From Microbacterium sufflavum (GTDB lineage Bacteria; Actinomycetota; Actinomycetes; Actinomycetales; Microbacteriaceae): DNA of 64,000 bases. The translations under genes and the position numbers were made by a program. The stretch is from assembly GCF_023101165.1 (NCBI RefSeq), contig NZ_CP078076.1, positions 124,001 through 188,000 on the forward strand. Reading direction: 5' to 3'. This document shows, in pieces, positions 62,005 through 64,000 of the stretch; position 1 is the first letter of the stretch; each line of letters opens with the position of its first letter. The notes under the pieces were generated by a model that was given only the letters and a program-made list of their open reading frames with translations, ran no database searches and had not been told where the DNA came from.

Positions 62005-62040
62005 CTCAAACAACCGGGAACGCGCATCCCAGCCGTTAGC

Positions 62041-62751
62041 ATGAACGACATGTCGACCACCCGTCTCGTCGTCCTCGGCGCCGTGAAGCAGTTCCAGCCG
62101 GTACACGGCTACTTCCTCCGGCGAGAACTGATGACCTGGCACGTCGACGAGTGGGCGCACATCCAGCCCGGCTCGATCTACAACGCCCTCCGGGCCCTGG
62201 AGGTCGACGGGTACATCACGGAGAGCGGCACCGAGGCCGAGGGCAAGCGCCCCGCCCGCACCACGTATCGCATCACCCCCTCGGGCGAGGTCGAGCTGCA
62301 GCGGATGCTGCGCGAGAACCTCTGGAACGTGGCGGCCTTCGACACCCAGGCGATCATGACCGTCGCCTCGTTCATGTTCGTGCTGAGCCGCCAGGAGGTC
62401 ATCGCGGGCCTGGAGCACCGCCTCATCAAGAGCGACGCGATCATCACGCAGAACGGCTTCGACGTGCAGGACACCCTGCGCTCCGAGACCACGCCGAAGT
62501 ACGTGCGAGAGATCTTCGACCTCTCCACCGCCCGGCTCACCGCCGAGAAGCAGTGGCTGCTCGACCTGCTGGAACGGCTGCGGGCCGGCGAGTACGCCTT
62601 CGCGGGCGAGACGGCCGAGGACACGACGCCGGAGCGGGAGGCGGCGGCCGCCACGACGAAGAGCGCCGCCAAGACGGCGACGAAGAGCCCCGCCAAGACG
62701 GCGAAGAAGAGCCCCGCGAAGACAGCGACGAAGAGCCCCGCGAAGGACTGA
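62041..62751 (+). CDS. PadR-family regulator with Lys-rich SPAK-repeat tail
   Basis: 236 residues. The N-terminal winged HTH (LVVLGAVKQFQPVHGYFLRR, then IQPGSIYNALRALEVDGYI) is typical PadR; a C-terminal helical domain follows to about residue 185. The last 40 residues are a Glu/Ala/Thr linker, then a Lys/Ala/Pro tail with repeated TKSPAK/KKSPAK units (KTATKSPAK, KKSPAK, KTATKSPAK), resembling histone H1-like tails. Probably an autoregulated repressor of the flavin genes; the tail may add non-specific DNA binding. Confidence 0.9.
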   Translation: MNDMSTTRLVVLGAVKQFQPVHGYFLRRELMTWHVDEWAHIQPGSIYNALRALEVDGYITESGTEAEGKRPARTTYRITPSGEVELQRMLRENLWNVAAFDTQAIMTVASFMFVLSRQEVIAGLEHRLIKSDAIITQNGFDVQDTLRSETTPKYVREIFDLSTARLTAEKQWLLDLLERLRAGEYAFAGETAEDTTPEREAAAATTKSAAKTATKSPAKTAKKSPAKTATKSPAKD

Positions 62752-62783
62752 CCGCACCCCGCGCCGTCCCCTCCGGACCGGCC

Positions 62784-63668
62784 TCAGCGCGTCGCCGTCA
62801 GCTCCGCCAGCGCCTCGGGCGTGAGCGCCGGAGTGGTCGCTCCCCGGTGCAGCGCCACGATCGCCCCCGCGGCGCACGCGAGGACGAGGGCGTCCTCCAC
62901 CGGCACTCGACGGGCGAGCGCACCGGCGAGCGCGCCGCAGAACGCGTCGCCCGCGCCCGTCGTGTCGACCGGATCGATACGGAACGCCTCGACGTGCACA
63001 ACCGGGCGACCGGTGCGGTGCAGGTCCACTCCCCCGGCGCCGCGCGTGAGCACCACGGTCGCGGCCCCGGCGCGGTGCAGGAGGTCGATGCCGCCGAGCT
63101 CCGCGCACTCCGTCTCGTTCACCACGAGCACGTCCACGCACTCCAGCAGCCCGAGGGTCGCGGCGTGGGCGGGGGCGGCGTTCAGCACGGTCGTGGCGCC
63201 GGCGTCGCGCGCCGCCCGCAGTGCCGCCGACACCGCGGGCACAGGCACCTCGAGCTGCGCCAGCACGACGGCGGCCCCGGAGACCCCGGCGACCGCATCC
63301 TCCGGCGACAGCTCCGCGTTCGCGCCGGCCGCGACGATGATGCTGTTGTCGCCGCCCTCCAGCGCCAGCACGTGCGCGACCCCGGTCGGGGCGGTATCCG
63401 AGCGGCGCAGGGCCGAGGTCACCCCGGCGTCGACGAGCGTGCGCTCCAGCAGTGCGGCGCCCTCGTCCGTCCCGACCACACCGCAGAACCGCGTCGGCGC
63501 GCCGCTGCGGGCCGCGGCGACCGCCTGGTTCAGGCCCTTGCCGCCCGCGAAACGGCCGCCGGCGCGGCCCAGCAGTGTCTCGCCGATGCGCGGGGGGCGC
63601 GACACCTCGACCACCAGATCGAGGTTCGCGCTCCCCACGACAGCGACGCCGGACAGCTCGTCAGACAC
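62784..63668 (-). CDS. PfkB-family carbohydrate kinase, ribokinase-like
   Basis: 294 residues. GSANLDLVVEVSRPPRIGET and GGRFAGGKGLNQAVAAA belong to the N-terminal substrate region, and DTTGAGDAFCGALAGALA contains the catalytic Asp. Closest in pattern to ribokinases (RbsK), phosphorylating a pentose or nucleoside. GTG start 63668 overlaps the upstream oxygenase stop by 8 nt, so they are cotranscribed. Confidence 0.88.
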   Translation of the reverse strand: MSDELSGVAVVGSANLDLVVEVSRPPRIGETLLGRAGGRFAGGKGLNQAVAAARSGAPTRFCGVVGTDEGAALLERTLVDAGVTSALRRSDTAPTGVAHVLALEGGDNSIIVAAGANAELSPEDAVAGVSGAAVVLAQLEVPVPAVSAALRAARDAGATTVLNAAPAHAATLGLLECVDVLVVNETECAELGGIDLLHRAGAATVVLTRGAGGVDLHRTGRPVVHVEAFRIDPVDTTGAGDAFCGALAGALARRVPVEDALVLACAAGAIVALHRGATTPALTPEALAELTATR

Positions 63669-64000
63669 GCGCCATCGACCGGCGGAACGTCGAACCCACG
63701 TGCGACTCGGCCAGCGCGGGCGTCGGGGTTCCCATCAGCCGCTCGCGCAGCGACTGCGGCTCGTCGGACGGCTCGGCGATCGCGCCGCGCTCCTTCAGGA
63801 TCGGCAGCACATGCTCGATGAAGTCCTTCGTGGACGCCGGCGGGATGACCGGGGCGAACAGGAAGCCGTCGAGGTCGGCGCCGTCGGCGAGCGCGATCAT
63901 CCGGTCGGCCACCTGCTCCGGGGTGCCGACGAGCGGGCGGGCGCCGACGCCGTGCGCGTGCCAGTCGCCCAGCACGTCGCCCACGGTCTTGTCGGCGAAG
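63661..64000 (-). CDS. LLM-class flavin-dependent oxidoreductase (partial, C-terminal end)
   Basis: About 113 residues visible; the frame continues beyond the window edge, so GTG 63984 is internal. TVGDVLGDWHAHGVGARPLV, then GTPEQVADRMIALADGADLDGF and FIEHVLPILKERG are typical of NtaA/SnaA/DszA-type monooxygenases, the two-component FMNH2-dependent family. These need a flavin reductase such as the one at 61439-61948. The substrate is unknown. Confidence 0.85.
   Translation of the reverse strand, partial: FADKTVGDVLGDWHAHGVGARPLVGTPEQVADRMIALADGADLDGFLFAPVIPPASTKDFIEHVLPILKERGAIAEPSDEPQSLRERLMGTPTPALAESHVGSTFRRSMARV

Noticed and set aside
62632..62751. Short repeated DNA as a CRISPR-like array
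   Set aside because: The repeats are codons of the SPAK protein tail without spacers of constant length; no cas genes are in the window.

Overview
The window reads as chromosome of a high-GC actinobacterium of the Microbacteriaceae, most likely Microbacterium. The reasons are the very strong G/C bias at third codon positions, frequent GTG starts and 1-14 nt gene overlaps, the acidic actinobacterial N-terminal extension of NusG, the LAxTG-type surface-protein motif, and a daptide-type peptide locus, a family I know from Microbacterium paraoxydans. No transposase, integrase, phage module or CRISPR array was seen.

Layout. 1-4401: MoxR ATPase (cut by the window edge), DUF58 protein and a membrane transglutaminase. 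4418-5323: tRNA hydroxylase TrhO. 5372-14028: a complete daptide RiPP operon on the minus strand, in the order recognition protein, aminotransferase, dehydrogenase, three 39-44 residue precursors, methyltransferase, M50 protease, ABC ATPase and two permeases. 14222-14309: tRNA-Ser, followed by a partial copy of its 3' end. 14476-19898: acetyltransferase, PAP2 phosphatase, MFS exporter and the cystathionine gamma-synthase / beta-synthase pair. 20062-24910: an unusual GDPD-fold secreted protein and a 1240-residue modular secreted protein. 25226-30040: a sugar ABC importer with its divergent LacI regulator and matching palindromic operators.

30113-43951 is a dispersed translation/secretion region on the minus strand: tRNA-Trp, secE, nusG, rplK, rplA, rplJ, rplL. 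It is interrupted by a WYL regulator/VOC pair, an amino-acid ABC importer, LysE with its LysR regulator, a SipW signal peptidase with its exported substrates (one gene carrying a frameshift), and a YqaJ-type nuclease. 44145-48787: an HSP90-family protein paired with a TPR protein. 48815-51031: pyruvate oxidase and a PNPOx-fold protein. 51149-60896: a putrescine/GABA catabolic operon (GabT, amine oxidase, USP, APC permease, two aldehyde dehydrogenases) divergent from a PucR regulator. 60999-62751: riboflavin kinase and flavin reductase divergent from a PadR regulator with two tandem operators. 62784-64000: a ribokinase and a truncated luciferase-like monooxygenase.

The main specialised system is the daptide locus. 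I infer that the recognition protein binds the conserved leaders, the dehydrogenase and aminotransferase convert the invariant C-terminal Thr to an amine, the methyltransferase dimethylates it, the M50 protease removes the leader, and the ABC system exports the peptide or protects the cell. Gene assignments come from reading motifs; no database search was run.
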